The translations under genes were made by a program, and so were the position numbers. The notes beneath the pieces were generated by a model. That model did not search any database and was not told where the DNA came from. It saw only the letters and a list, made by a program, of their open reading frames with translations. This document shows positions 47,996 through 61,400 of a stretch of DNA of 64,000 bases, in pieces; the stretch's first letter is position 1; the number at the start of each line of letters is the position of its first letter. Source of the stretch: Pararge aegeria (lineage: Eukaryota > Arthropoda > Insecta > Lepidoptera > Nymphalidae); NCBI RefSeq assembly GCF_905163445.1, contig NC_053181.1:7316001-7380000 (forward strand), read 5' to 3'.

Positions 47996-50879
47996 AAAAT
48001 ATGTACTTAGGTAATAAATTTAGTTTAAAAATTTAAATATGATTGTCATAAAATTGTACAGATAAAATCTACCAAAAGATATTTTTATCATTAAGTAGTA
48101 AATCATTTAATCTACCTTTTATAAATTTTTCTTCCGTAAGAAGTTGCTTCGCAGGAGCACAATTGGGAAAGCACTGTTGTAAACACACTATTTATTTCGT
48201 TGTATTAATATAGATAGGTTGGTAAATAAACATTCAGGTGCACGGAGTTGGCACCGACTAAGAAAGAACCTTGTGCGGTTTAACGTGAAGCCTTACAGGT
48301 ATAATCTGCAGTGTTTTTTCAGGGGTTGGAAATTTAAATAAATTTTACCTAACCTTTTTTTTTATAAAAAAGTGGTAAAAATAAATTGTGGGAGTAAACG
48401 AATCCGAGGCTAGTGTCTCACTTTTTCTCATCGGGGTTCTTGTTACTGACCACCGAACGAAATGTCGTAACTTTTAACGAGCGCACTGTTATCTCTAAGA
48501 TTTGGTTATTAACGCCCGAAATTAATAATCAATAATCTGAATTTAGTTTAGAAGTAGGTACTATCCTGTTCCTATTCATTCCTAAGTATATAAGCACTTC
48601 TTAATTTGTCTGTATTTTATTATTGTCAGATTACTGACATCAGGAACAGTCAATAAGTCACAAATCCATTATTATATAGACTAGTCGGCACATTGCTAAT
48701 TTCATCGGCACATTCCCAGCAAGAGGTAAAATAAACTGGACGCACAAGTACCTAGATTTTTATATTTGGGAGGAGTCCACAAATTATACATAATTATAAA
48801 AAAAAATTAATGAAACTTGTACCTTGTTTATATCTCCAGAAATTCTATTTTTCATTAGGCTCCCCGCCCACGCGTCAATATTATTGGCAATATTCTGCAT
48901 ATTGACAATACTGTTGACTGGGACGTATTGAAAAGTCAAAAGTATTGGTCAAAAATATTGTAAATATAAAATATACTGTTAATTGACTGTTGATAAGTAG
49001 CAATTATTTTTTAAAAGTACCCCATAATTTTTTACACAAAAAAAAAATATACGGACGAACTTAGAACGCCCTAAACGGTTTATTCCCTGAACGTGTTGAA
49101 GACACGTAGGTACTTTATACTATAATACTTAGTAAATCTTCCTATATAAACCTATTACCGTACCTACCTGTGTATGCATTGATTATATACACTTTTTGCA
49201 GTTGCACAAAGGTCCGCTGCAATTATAACGCAATTGTTATTATCTCAGTCGTCTTGCTTATTAATATGTTAATTGAAAATTAATTAATCATAAGCTGATA
49301 ATATTAAAACGAATTATCGTTCTAACTACTTCCCCATATAGTTCGATCATAGACCCGGTATTTGTCTAAGATATTTACCATCCAAGCAAACCAACCATCT
49401 AAATTGGAACACCGGTACACCAATTAAGTTCCTACACACACGTTCTTATGATGCATTCTGTTTGCAGTTTCGATACAGTTATGCCCACCACAAAAGACTG
49501 TTAAAAACATTTCACGTGTTACTATCGTAAATCGTTAATTTTGCATCTGGTGTGCAAGAGTTCTATTATAGAACCTGTGTGTACTCAATGGTGCTAATTC
49601 AGTCGTAGACAAATCTCTAAACAAAACTATACTGACAGGATTAAAATAGTGTTATCCTTTTCCACAAAGAACGTTTTGAGAGGGATGGCATAACTTTTAC
49701 ACTTGCCTAGTTAGTTTAGTTTAGAGGTTTGTGTTAAACCGAATTGTCATCAATAATGCCAATTTCGAAACCAAATTAACATTTCTAAAAGTAATGACAT
49801 CCTTGTCACACGTTCTCAGGAGGGAACAGCAACACCATTTTTAGTCCTGCGAACTATTTAGTAAGTAGATTTACTTATACTAATTAAATTGGATTCCTTC
49901 CGTAATTACCGGTTCACGGGTCTCCTCTAAGATGAGAAGAGTTTAGACCGCAGAAGTGCAGATTGGTAGGCTTCACACGTCTTTGGGAACCGCTATACCT
50001 ATATTCCTTGTCAAAATATGTACCTACGACAAATTTAAGAAATCTACGAAGTATCAGTCAATATACCTAGACTAAGAAATAAGTCACAGACTTAGATAAC
50101 TAGTAAAAAGGTTTTCTAGCCCTGGTACTTACCTATATGGTTTCACCACCCACTCGAATGTTCCTACCTACAATAACCTACATTTTTAAGAAATATTACT
50201 CACAGGCAATAGTTCTTGTTAGGTAGGTACCTAAGTAGGTACATTGTCAAGTTAATTCGGTACGTACAGGTAAGCATATTTTAATACATAGAAAAGTACG
50301 TGTAATACCTTTAGGTCTGGTGTTTCATGGTCAATGGTTCTCAATGTTGAAAACGAGTGTTTTTATTCAGTGTATCCTTACTTATGGCACTAAAACGTGG
50401 ACACTGTTACCACGACTAGAGTGTCCTTCCCATCCTTAAATATGGCGCTGAAACATGGACACTGATAACCGACCTTGAAAAACTATATACTTAATTCAAT
50501 AAGTAAGTCAACCGCAGAAAAACTAAGTTATTTTTATTGACATACTCGTAGCCCAGACCGTAAGTAAGCATGGACACTGGGATAGGCCTTGCGGCTTGTA
50601 GGTGCGATGGCGGTTGGAACCGGGAAGAACCGGGAAGGGGCTGTAGGTGTATTGTGGGACGCCTTCCAAACAATAAATGTAAGTACATAAAAATATCAAA
50701 TAGGAACCGGATGTATAAGGAAGACTAAGGAGAGTGGTGGCGTTTCTTGAAAAAGTCGTGGATGCCCGCAGGCTGAGAAGTTGATGATGTGAAAATATCA
50801 TCTAAATCGTTTTGGACATCCTGATGCAAGTAAGATGATGCTGTGTGAGGATTTTATTTAAATTCAAAATTCTAATTTA

Positions 50880-51190
50880 AAATTCATTTATTTCAAGTAG
50901 GCCTAGTTTATAAGCACTTTTGAAACGTCAAGTCCGTCTGTTTGTAGTAATTCTACCGGTTCGGAAGGCAGATTCCACTGAGAAGAGCCGGCACGAAACT
51001 TAGCAGATTAAAACAGCATTTGCCAGACGCTTTTTCCCTTATATTGATGCACATGTCTACAATAGTATTCTTAAATATATAGATATTAAGGACCTAACTG
51101 TAAAGAAGGCTAGGGAAAAGTTAACATTTTGGCTCAACACACTTGGATACGATGACACTGAAAAGATATTAAAATTCGTACAGTAAAATT
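50880..51190 (+). repeat. Degraded retroelement end
   Basis: TTTCAAGTAGGCCTAGTTTA and TTCGGAAGGCAGATTCCACT are conserved blocks of a common lepidopteran interspersed element. The plus strand downstream still reads HVYNSILKYIDIKDLTVKKA and FWLNTLGYDDTEKILKFVQ before a stop, like the end of a reverse-transcriptase ORF. The frame is broken upstream. Confidence 0.5.
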
Positions 51191-52639
51191 TTATATATTT
51201 ATTTATCTTACCATTTTATATATGTAAAAATAATATATATCTTATTATTACCTACTATATTATATACACAGGCTAATTTGTTTATTTTATTCGTTTTTTA
51301 CCTCATTAATGATTTTATTTAAAACTGTCACCTTCATCAATTTCTCTTTTTTGGCCGAGCAATCAATTTTGGCAATCTATTAACTGGGCCCCACGATACA
51401 GGTCGCCTAGTGTGGGGTCCACAGGTTATCAATAATAAGAGGCAAATATCAATATTATGTGCATTCAGCTTTACAAATTTAATATGTTAACCAATTCATG
51501 TGAAATTGTTTTACTTTTTGTGTTGTATTTCTTTTTCTTTCTACTATTGTATTGATATTCTGTGTAACATTTTAGTTTCAATAAATGTTTATTATTATTA
51601 TTAGATTGCTCTTTTCCAACATCATTTTATAGTTTAACAATCTTTAGAATTTTTCTGTTTTGTGAGAGATGAGAGCGGAGTGGCCCGTTTCCAAGAAGAC
51701 TTGTCGTAAAGTCAAATACAGCAATGAAAATATATTTATTAAAAAAAAAAAAAAAAAAGATAAGTATTAATATGTTAACTCGTAGAACGTAACTTTCCTT
51801 TTTTGTTGTTATATTTCTTAGTCTCTAGTCTAGTCTGCTCGAAGTGGAGGTAAAATTTTTTTCTTACTTCGATAAACAAACTTTTCAATGCTTTTTATGT
51901 TATACTTGTATAAAAAGATTACTAAGAAAGTAAGTAAATAAATTTGTAAGATAAAATAAAATGAAAGGATATTTTCTCTAATTAGGTACTTTTTTATATT
52001 TCTTGGTCATTTTTATTACGAAAAGATTGTTAACATCGGACTCTATTTTTTCTTTTTTTTACTTGTCTTAGACAAGTAGGTAAGATACAATAGATTACAA
52101 ATCTATATATGATGGGTCAAATATTATTTGACATTCACAGGTGGTGATTATTCATTATTCATTATTCATTAATGTCGTTGGGTCATAGCGCTAATATGTT
52201 AGAATTTTCCAGAAACTTCACTTCAATAGTTTAGGAGTTGGCGGGCCGTTATAGTCTGATAATTTCAATAAACTATCAATATACGCTTGAAACATTTATA
52301 GAAAGTTTATAAATAAATGCCGATTGACAAAATTATAATATTTTTAATATAATACCCAATCAGTAACTTTTTCTGGCATCATCATCATCAGCAAGGCTAG
52401 CATGGGGGGCATTCTTTTCTCCCAGGGAAAAGGATAAAAATGTATCTTCTCCTACAGCTTTTCAACACTCCGAGCATTGGCGCATAAGTGGAAATATCCA
52501 AATACGTGTAATAATAAACGGTGATAAGCGTCTCTAATTCCCTGTTAACTTTCTTTGCAGGTGCCCCGCTTACATATAATTTTTGTCTCTTTCCTTGCCT
52601 TACGTGCCCTGCAAGTGTTGTTCTGTTTAAAGGTTTTCC

Positions 52640-52810
52640 AATTAAGTTTAGCATTCCGGTACGATGCTGTGCAAAAACTTTGGGGATGTGTACTTATTTA
52701 ATATAATTGTCATAGCTACCGGTTAGCCCGCTACCATCTTAGACTGCATCATCACTTACCATCAGGTGAGATTGAAGTCAAAGGCTAACTTGTAGTGGAA
52801 TAAAAAAGTG
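52640..52810 (+). repeat. SINE-C 3' half upstream of the OBP gene
   Basis: AGCATTCCGGTACGATGCTG, ATCTTAGACTGCATCATCAC, CAAAGGCTAACTTGTAGTGG; ends about 170 nt before the OBP TATA box. Confidence 0.6.
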
Positions 52811-52982
52811 TCCAACTTACTGAACTCAAAGCCAAAAAGGCTATTCAATCAATAATTTCTGCCAGCAGCTCTCTATCTATTGTAAAATTATTTATAGAAC
52901 AAAGAGAATCCGATATTTTTTGCCCAGGATGATTAATGAAGGAAAATAAGTACCTATAGCAACAAACATTATTGGCCAGTCT

Positions 52983-52989
52983 ATATAAA
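52983..52989 (+). promoter_or_regulatory. TATA box of the odorant-binding protein gene
   Basis: TATATAA about 107 nt before the start codon at 53090. Transcription would begin near 53013-53018, giving a 5' UTR of about 75 nt. This is the clearest core promoter in the window and fits a tightly regulated tissue-specific gene. Confidence 0.5.
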
Positions 52990-53089
52990 TGCAAGATACA
53001 AGCTGGTGTTTGCACAAGGAGTCACGGAATTATCGAAGATACCACGTTACGTGCAAGTGTTTAAAAAATATAATTGGAAAAAAAGTATA

Positions 53090-54093
53090 ATGGCTAACTA
53101 TCTCTGTGTGTTTTGGTCTTCTGTGTTTCTTTCAGTAGTTCTAGTTCAAGGAAAAACGGCAAGTGGACGTTTTTTTTAATCAGTTTCTTTTTTTTGGGTG
53201 TTAGCAATTCGACGCCGTTTTTGAAAACCTCATTCCATGCCTCAGTTAAATCCGAACTGATTACTATTTATTTATTTATTTTATTTGGGTTCACAAACAA
53301 CAACACAGTATCACATTACACAATGGTATACATAGTACAAATACTCTCTGCGGCGTCAACTGCGTAAACCACATTTTAAAAATATTTGTTAATGGGGCTT
53401 ATTCAAAACCTAATAAAACATTATTGTTGCAACAATTTCTACGAAAATACAAACAAAAAACACATGTTGGAAGGAAATCTTATAATTATTTATTAATATA
53501 TTGTGATCCCAAACTATGATTATTTTTAAGGGTTTCTTCAACATTAGAGTAAAACTTAGGGTAAACTTTATTACTTGTGATTAAGGTCGTCAATACAACT
53601 TCCTACAAAAAATTAATTATCTAAAATTTATATTCCATTCGTAAAAAATTGGAACAACGTATTCCAAAAAAAATTAGCAAAAACAAAAGCAACGGAAATA
53701 AATTGAAAAATTTAATTGATCTCTATATTTCAGATTTTCGTAAGCATTCCACCTGAGCATGCGACTGAAATTGCTGCAGCTTCGTTGGAATGTATACCAA
53801 AGACTGGAGTACAACCAGACATGTTGCTAAGACTAGTAGACTGGAACTTCCAGGAGAGTGATCGAATAAAAAAATTCTTATACTGTTTCGGCACAACCTC
53901 TGGCTATGTTGACAAAGAGGGGCACTTTTACACGGATAAGATGGTAAAGTTAGTTGGAAATAACAGGTTAAAGAATCAATTTGAAAATGTACTTAAGGAA
54001 TGCAACAAATCAGTTGGAGAGAATAAGTACGAAACCTTATACAAAGCGTCTTTATGTTTCCACGATAAAACTCCAATTTTGTTCAAATTGTAG
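53090..54093 (+). CDS. Minus-C odorant-binding protein (PBP/GOBP family)
   Basis: Exons 53090-53158 and 53734-54093 join in phase 0 to 142 residues, the usual length. Exon 1 encodes a signal peptide ending near VVLVQG. The mature chain has cysteines at LECIPKTGV, FLYCFGTTSGYVDKEG, LKECNKS and ASLCFHD. These correspond to cysteines 1, 3, 4 and 6 of classical OBPs, with 2 and 5 missing, so it belongs to the Minus-C type. The family carries small hydrophobic ligands in sensillar lymph or other secretions. The splice donor that fits is ACG|GCAAGT, a GC-AG intron; the acceptor TATATTTCAG is strong. Only one intron interrupts the gene, few for an insect OBP. If the GC donor is not used, the gene would be defective or have another first exon. 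AATAAA is at 54106-54111. Confidence 0.85.
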
Positions 54094-54105
54094 TGTTTTT
54101 GTGGT

Positions 54106-54111
54106 AATAAA
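54106..54111 (+). terminator. Polyadenylation signal of the OBP gene
   Basis: AATAAA 12 nt after the OBP stop codon. Confidence 0.7.
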
Positions 54112-55409
54112 GCTTTTTTTGGAAATTAAATAGTTGTCTATGATTTCTGCCAATGTTTATAATAAGTGATGTGCAGTGTAACGCCACCGTACTTGTATGT
54201 TTAAAACAACAAAAATTAACTTCGAGTAATAAACCTGGGAGAGCACATTAGTCGTCCATCCTAGGTATTAAATCACTAACATTAACCTATACTTATAATC
54301 ATGCTAAAGAGGTTGTTTTTGTTTATTTGAAGAGTGCTTCTCTCTGGAACAATCCGAGGGATTGATTGAATAAGCTTTTCTTCTTTTGATAGGTAAATCC
54401 TAGGGTGTAGTAGTAGTATGCACGTTTTCACTAAACCTAGGAATCGCCTTAATCGGATGCCCAGTGATTTAGATGATTCTAAGATAAAAGAAGTTTCACG
54501 AACTTTTCTGCTATGCCTTACGACGTTAGGCGTCGTCTAAAGTTACGACACCCATTCTGCGGATCGCAAAGTTTAGGGGACTCTTAAACTGACACTTGAC
54601 AGATTAAAACAATACAAATTCGGTTTTTAATAACCTTAAATCCATACGAAAAATGAAAAATATGATAATACAAACACAAAATACCACAGCTTGTGACAAA
54701 AACCATAGACAAGTTAGGTTTTATGAGTTGCCTAGTGAAAATCTATTGGTGAAAGGTGCCTAGGTCATTACTTCTTTGATTAGCCATTACTTACTCAGGC
54801 ATTGCCAGATTCGTCGTTAGTGAAAACGGGCATTAGAGCTTTAGTAGTAGGTAGTAGATTATTTATGTAACAGAGCTGGGAAAAAAAAGTATTACCACAA
54901 TGCTTATTTCTGCTGCTAAACAGCATAACTGTGTTGAAGTCGAAAGGGTGTGGTTGCCGGTTTGTAAATTACAGGCTTATCAACTACGCCTCAGGTTCTT
55001 TGTAAGACATGTTTATTCCATGCCCTGCGAATTGTTGCTCTGTTTATCGGCGATGTTTTTCCCCTAACCATCAGGTGAGCCATTTGCAATTTCCAAAATA
55101 ATTAATGCCATCTATTTAACAACGTAGTTGAAAAAAGATAGCATTATTTGGAGTTGTTATTTACGTTTAGATAGTAAACTGCCCAAAAGTAAAATGAAAG
55201 TTTACGAAGTTTTATTAAAAATATATTTTATTTCCTATTAGTATTTGCTTTTCTATTTCATACGATAAATTGTTAATTGATACTTGGATTTCAATTATAT
55301 ATTTAAGGTTTTTATATAAAGTTCACTTATTAATAAATTTCCATAAACTATCTAAGACATAAAACAACATTCGAAATCAAACAATCACAATGCTTATATA
55401 AAGTAAATA
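54112..55409. other. Spacer between convergent OBP and adenylyl cyclase genes
   Basis: About 1.3 kb. A SINE-like tail (CATGCCCTGCGAATTGTTGC, CCATCAGGTGAGCCATTTGC) lies at about 54990-55090. Nothing else is identifiable. No exon is seen. Confidence 0.5.
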
Positions 55410-58400
55410 TTAACAACGAGTTTCCATTATATCCGTTTCTGTATACAATTCACTCAGATTATCCCTTTGAGACGTGGGACTTATATTTTCCATATCTTCT
55501 AATTCACTTATCGACCTATTTAACTTTCTAAAGTTTTTAAAATTATCCTCTTCAAAATTTTCGCTTGAATTTTCACAGTCTGATGGGACATCACCTATAT
55601 GGAAAGTGGAGTTTTGTGAGGTAGATTCAAAAATACCAGTTTCTTCTGAAGCACCACTAAGTAAAGTAGTTCGAGCTTCATATGGCCCCCCTTTTTCATT
55701 GTACTTGAAGTAGTCTAAGTTACATATATTTTGCTTTACAAGATTGAATTCATCGTCAAGGGGCACAAAATATGTTTTTATTAAGCCCCGTCCTTTTATT
55801 AATACTTCGCCACGACATTGTGTAAGTATTCCGCATTCCTCTAAGATTTTGGCTGTGTTTTCTGTTACCTGAAAGATTTATATTAATTAAGGAACTATTA
55901 ATTAAACGGAGTACGTCTCAATTAATCCACTTCCGGTTTATCAATCACAGAAGTGAGATTTACCACACAGAAGTGGGATTGACTAATAGGTAATTTTATT
56001 TACTTATGTAAGTCGATTCTGAATTTTCTCTGTGATTTGGTGTGGTCAGAAGGGGTCGTGGCTAGTTACCACCCTAGTAACAAAGACGTGCGTGACGTGA
56101 GCGTTCCTGTACGATGTCGCATAGAAACCAATTAGGGGGAAGTTAATAAAACACCGCCGCTGGAAGCAAGCGGCCCAGGACCGTGGATTTTGGAACTCTC
56201 TACAAAAGACCTATGTCCAGCAGTGGACTTCAATCGGTTGAAGTGATGATGATGATGATGGTAATGAAACACGCTTGAGCTTTGGTTAGGTGCGTTAAAT
56301 TTAAGTAGTACACAACTTAAAATGTTTATCACATTTAAAACTGAATATTCTTACTTGGATGCGGCCCGATTCTCCTGTAGAGTCCATGCGGGAGGCCATG
56401 TTGACTGCGTTACCCCAAATATCGTACAGCGGTTTAAGCGAGCCGACCACACCCGCTGCAACTTCGCCGTTTGATATACCTTTGAAACGATATTTAGTTA
56501 CGAGCTTTATGTGTGTTAAACTTTACTTTATAAAATTTAGTTAGGTACCTTATTTTAGTGACTGCCAAATTTTTTAACAATTTTAAATCTTTAAATTAAA
56601 ATTAATATATTATGTCTACGGAAATAAATAGGTAATCACTTTGGAGTTCCTCCGATGCTGACTTGGTGAGGCAAACTCCTTGAATATTTTCAAAAATCGT
56701 TTGTAATTCTTATATTTATCTATGTAACATAATTGTACCTATGTAATATTACAGAAATCTTGATAATAAATTACTAGCTGATCCCCGCAACTTCGTCTGA
56801 ATTACCGGTTTTAAAACTTAAAAATAAACCTAGAACCAAACTGGAGCGCCACCTATCGTGCCCAGTTTTATTTCCAAACTATATTGTGCGCGGTCGGACC
56901 GCGGCATTTTGCTTGATTTTATGATTTCTATACCCCTCGTAACTCTTAACCGATAGGTTAAATATGAATAATTTAAAAAGGAATTTGCAGATACACACCT
57001 CATCAATCTAAATCATAAAACTATTTATTCGGATAAGGATTGATATCGTGATAGGAATGTCACCATCTTTTAATGTACCCGTGACAAATTATAACAAAAA
57101 CCGGTTATTGTGACTTATTTATAGATAATAATGATTACTTTAAACGTGTTGTACATTATTTTCATGTACCATCAATTAATTTCGCGGTGTACGCCAGTAA
57201 AGCCCCAACTCCGTATGACATCTTTAACAAACATCGTTCGTTATATTGCAGCAAATTTACAGAAAACCATAATAAAATATACACTAAAACCTCCCACATG
57301 AGTCACTCTGTTCATTAGTGAAAACCGTATGAAAATTCTTTTGGTAGTCTTTCAGCTTTTTTCGCCCAGACAGACAGACACGGCGCGGCGGGGGACTATG
57401 TTTTATAATATGTAAAGAGGGTACTAGCCGTTGTTTTTCGAGGACCAAAAGTAGCCTATATTACTCTCCGTCCAAAAAAGTAACGCTCATTCATTGTATA
57501 TCTTGGTTTGTTTGGTATACCTACCTTCCTTTTACTGTTATTTGTTAAGTTTATTTTAATTGTAATGGAAAAGCGGAGTCTTCTGACACGGGGGTAGTAA
57601 TACTATTCTGAAAAGAAGACTTCTGCGATATATTGATACCACTTTGTTTCTTATCGAAGTTTATTTATATGCATCACCTACCTCTCTTCTCGAGCTGTGT
57701 TTTACGCTATTGGTTGCCTGGAAAAGATCGCTATGTAGCGATAAAGCCGCGAAATTGTATACTTTGTGTTCAATTCTTATTTACAATTTTTCTGTGTTTT
57801 TATGAGGTGTACAATAAGTGATTTATTAAATTTTTTATTTGCGTAACAGCTCTTACTGCTATGCATGATAAAAAAAGCTTGGTAAGTTGTCATATAACAA
57901 AAAATCAGCTTCAAAGTAACTCACCTATTCTAAGATTCAATCCTTCAAAACTTTGAAACGAGCCACGATTGAAGTTCTGTAACTGCATCATCATAGCTGC
58001 AGCAAACTCGACCATCGTGACAACTATTGATCGATTGTAAGGAGTATTTTTACTTCTATCAACAATCGAAGCATAAGAATCGAATGAATCACGTCGATTC
58101 GGGTCTAGCCCACAAGCTGCCATGTACGTCCAACCCGCAATTTTTATTTTCTCAACTTTGTGTATGGATGAACCAGTAAGAAGGAGCTAAAAAAACATTT
58201 TAAATGATGAATAATGAGCAACCACAAATGTCTAAACCTTGAAATTGTAAATAGAATAAAAATCCAAGGTTAACTGATCAAATAACAAGACTATGGCTTT
58301 GTGATAACTATAGCAACTCCGCACGCAGGCAATGTTATTGACAATGTTTAGATTATAGTCAATAGTAGGCTCTGAGCCTTTCAGCAGACGATTGAGAGAG

Positions 58401-61400
58401 CTATGCTGAGAGTATTAAAACGTGATCAAATTTGAAATGAGGAGATCCCGAGGAGAACTAGAGTTACAACATTGCTCAACGAGTCGCAACGCTGAAGTAG
58501 CATTGGACGGTGCATATAGCTCGGAAAAAGTCGTTGGGGTCTCAAGGTGCTGAAATTGCGACTACGCACCGGTAAATATCGGCAGGCGGCACCGGCTCCG
58601 GCAGCGTTGTTTGACTCCAACGAGGTGGACAGACGACCTCAAGCGAGTGCTAAGAGCCGTGGGAAACAAGCGGCCCAGGACCTTGGATTTTGGAACTATC
58701 TACAAAATACCTAGTTATGTCTAGGGGTTGTCAGTCCGTTGAAGTGGTGATGATTATAATGATTAAAATTACTTAATTACGCGCAATAAATGGTGTTTTC
58801 AATTTAAAGAGTATATAAAAATTCTGCGATACAAAAAGCTATTTGGATCTGGAATATTTATTATCCAATTCATAAATTTGCGTTAAAATTGCGTTTCTAT
58901 TTTAAAATAGTGTAGGTGCTTGTGTGTAAAATACGTACCCGATCAAAATCTGATATTACTTCGTCAAGTATGCTTAGGAGAAATTTATCGCTCAACTCTG
59001 CATCATCTTCTAATCCTAATTTATATTCTGTTAATGAAGCAAACATAACAGCTACATTGTCGTATTTCTCATAATATAATTCATCCAGGGATCTATTTAA
59101 ATCCAAATATACCTGCACTAAAACAAAAGTGTATGAAGGTAATTAACCATATTTTTGGCTACTTACTCGAAAAAATTGATTACATAATCTTACCAACATG
59201 TGCAGGCAGAATGTTTTCCAGCAGCATATTATTCACTTTCAACATAGTCTCGGCTTCTTCTTGTTCTTCACTCAGCTGTATTTGCCATAAATGATCTAAT
59301 CGATGTCTATATTCTGTTGTTCTATCAATCCAGTATAAAGTCATAGTTATTATTACCACTGAAAGTGTATGGGACACCCTTGGATCTAATCCGACATTCC
59401 AAGTAGAGTCGACAGAAAAGAGGCATGATTTGATTTCCCAAACAATCCAGAGATAAAATAAAGTCATCAAACCAGCAACAATCCATTTGAAAATAAAGAA
59501 AACTCTGCTGAACAAGAAGTTCAAGAGCAGTGCTAAACTCCAGCACTGCGTAACATGCTGAAAATAATTTAAATTTTTTTATTTGAACAACTATGAAACA
59601 CTATGAGTTATAGCGTAGTGATACTAGGAATGCATAATTACCCAAGAGGACAAGCAGTTGGATAGAACACTTTCAAAAGCCGGATCCACTTTTACTTCAG
59701 TACATGCAATAACGTTTATCATTGAAGTTCCAGCAAGACCCAGACTTATAATCAAATATGTGCCAGTTCTTATCTTCGGACACCTTATTATGGCCAATGA
59801 TAAATCGTATATCCATCGGATACATTTATTTCTAGGCTCATCTATGCCTTTATGTTTTGTCCATACAAATTGAAACCAAGACAAGGGCTGCATTATTACT
59901 AAAAAGATTAACAAAATAGCGAGCAATAATATCGCATACCATTTGAATTGGTAAAACCTAAAATGAAAATAACGATTATTTTTATTGAAAATTTTGTCAT
60001 TATATTGAAGTAAAAATTGCTCATACCAGTGTGTGGTCAGTCCATTGATAGTCATTATCAAGCATAGCATCAGAAGGCAACACGTGATGTAGTACTTGAA
60101 CAAAGGATCCGGTTGCAAAAGAAAAGATTTCTCCAGTTTAAAATTTTTATACATAAGCGTAAATCTGTTAAGTCGAGATTCCTGTTTGAAATTATCCCTG
60201 CAGTTAACATTCAGTATTAGATATATTCATTTTTAGTATGAATATTTAATGAATTGTGTTTTATTTACTTACTAGATATTTTGTAAATATATAGCTTTAT
60301 TTCATAGTTCTGAGAACGCCACTAATGTGACGTTCTAGAACTAATAAATATGGAGTCATAATTTACAGGCTTAATTGAATGTAAGAAGCTGTTACAAATT
60401 GATTTAAAAATTTGTAAACTACTCTTCTCTAAACAATTTTAAATCGATGATTAAGAAAAGATTCACACCTATTTTTTACATTATTATGGATGCAGAAAAT
60501 ACTACTTTTCAATACGTACGTACTTTCCATTGCTCATGTCTTCTATTTCCTTAGCCATCTGTGCATCGGCTGCCTTAAGCATTTGTTGGTATTCAACTAA
60601 ATTCTCATCCATGAAGGCGGTTGTTCTACGAATAGATGATGAATTTCTATTTTCCGATCGCTACTAGAAATAGATATGATATAATTTGTTCTGAGATCGA
60701 CTTTCAAAAATTGCACTAAGAAAATATAATGTGTGAAACAATATAAACTTTCTCTAATGTTATGGCTGCAAAATCTGTAATTAGATAATACAAGAACTTG
60801 ATTTTGCATCCAAAGAATAATTATTCATTCTACCACCACCAAACTCTTAATTAATTTTTTCGATCATAGCCAGCAAAAATGGCAAGTTTTTATCCTAGAA
60901 AAATATTTTCGTTTTGAGGGAAAATAAAAACCCAACTAGCCCAAAGTCGCGTGCAGAAACTAGTTAATTATAAATAATAAAATTAACTTACTCTACCACG
61001 ACGAGTCGGAATTATTTTATTAAATCCAACAGAAGCTCGTCGATACGGCTTGTAGTCGATAAGTGGCTATGAGCAGAAATTAATATTATAGAAATAATTA
61101 TTATAGTTTTGAATATAAGTTTTTTGCATCTAGAAAAAATATGCTTTACATACTATTAAATTTGTATAAAACCGACGGCAAGCATCATATAACATAATTT
61201 CTATAAATATTGGTTTTTTGTAAGAGTAAATATCTGTACAGTACAGTCATCATCAAATAGTGCACTCAATTAAATGATAATATTAGATAGAACACCGAGA
61301 ATAAACATAAGGAGAATAATTGTAATGTTTCTTTGCAATATGTATTATGTTTAATTTGATGCTCGTTTGAAGCTAGGTTTTTTAAATTTTTATATGGTAA

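Larger units (their letters stand above)
46174..52980. other. Repeat-rich spacer without genes
   Basis: Almost 7 kb with no exon that I can support. Identified pieces: a CTAGCTGATGCCAGCGATTT repeat start at 46240; SINE-A 46966-47222; the element at 47685-47995 with its poly-A tract; SINE-B fragment 49908-49985 (minus); a retroelement-like segment 50880-51190; poly-A 51741-51758; and a SINE-C tail 52640-52810. The frame at 46311-46619 reads through without a start or splice context and is probably a transposon scrap or chance. Confidence 0.55.
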
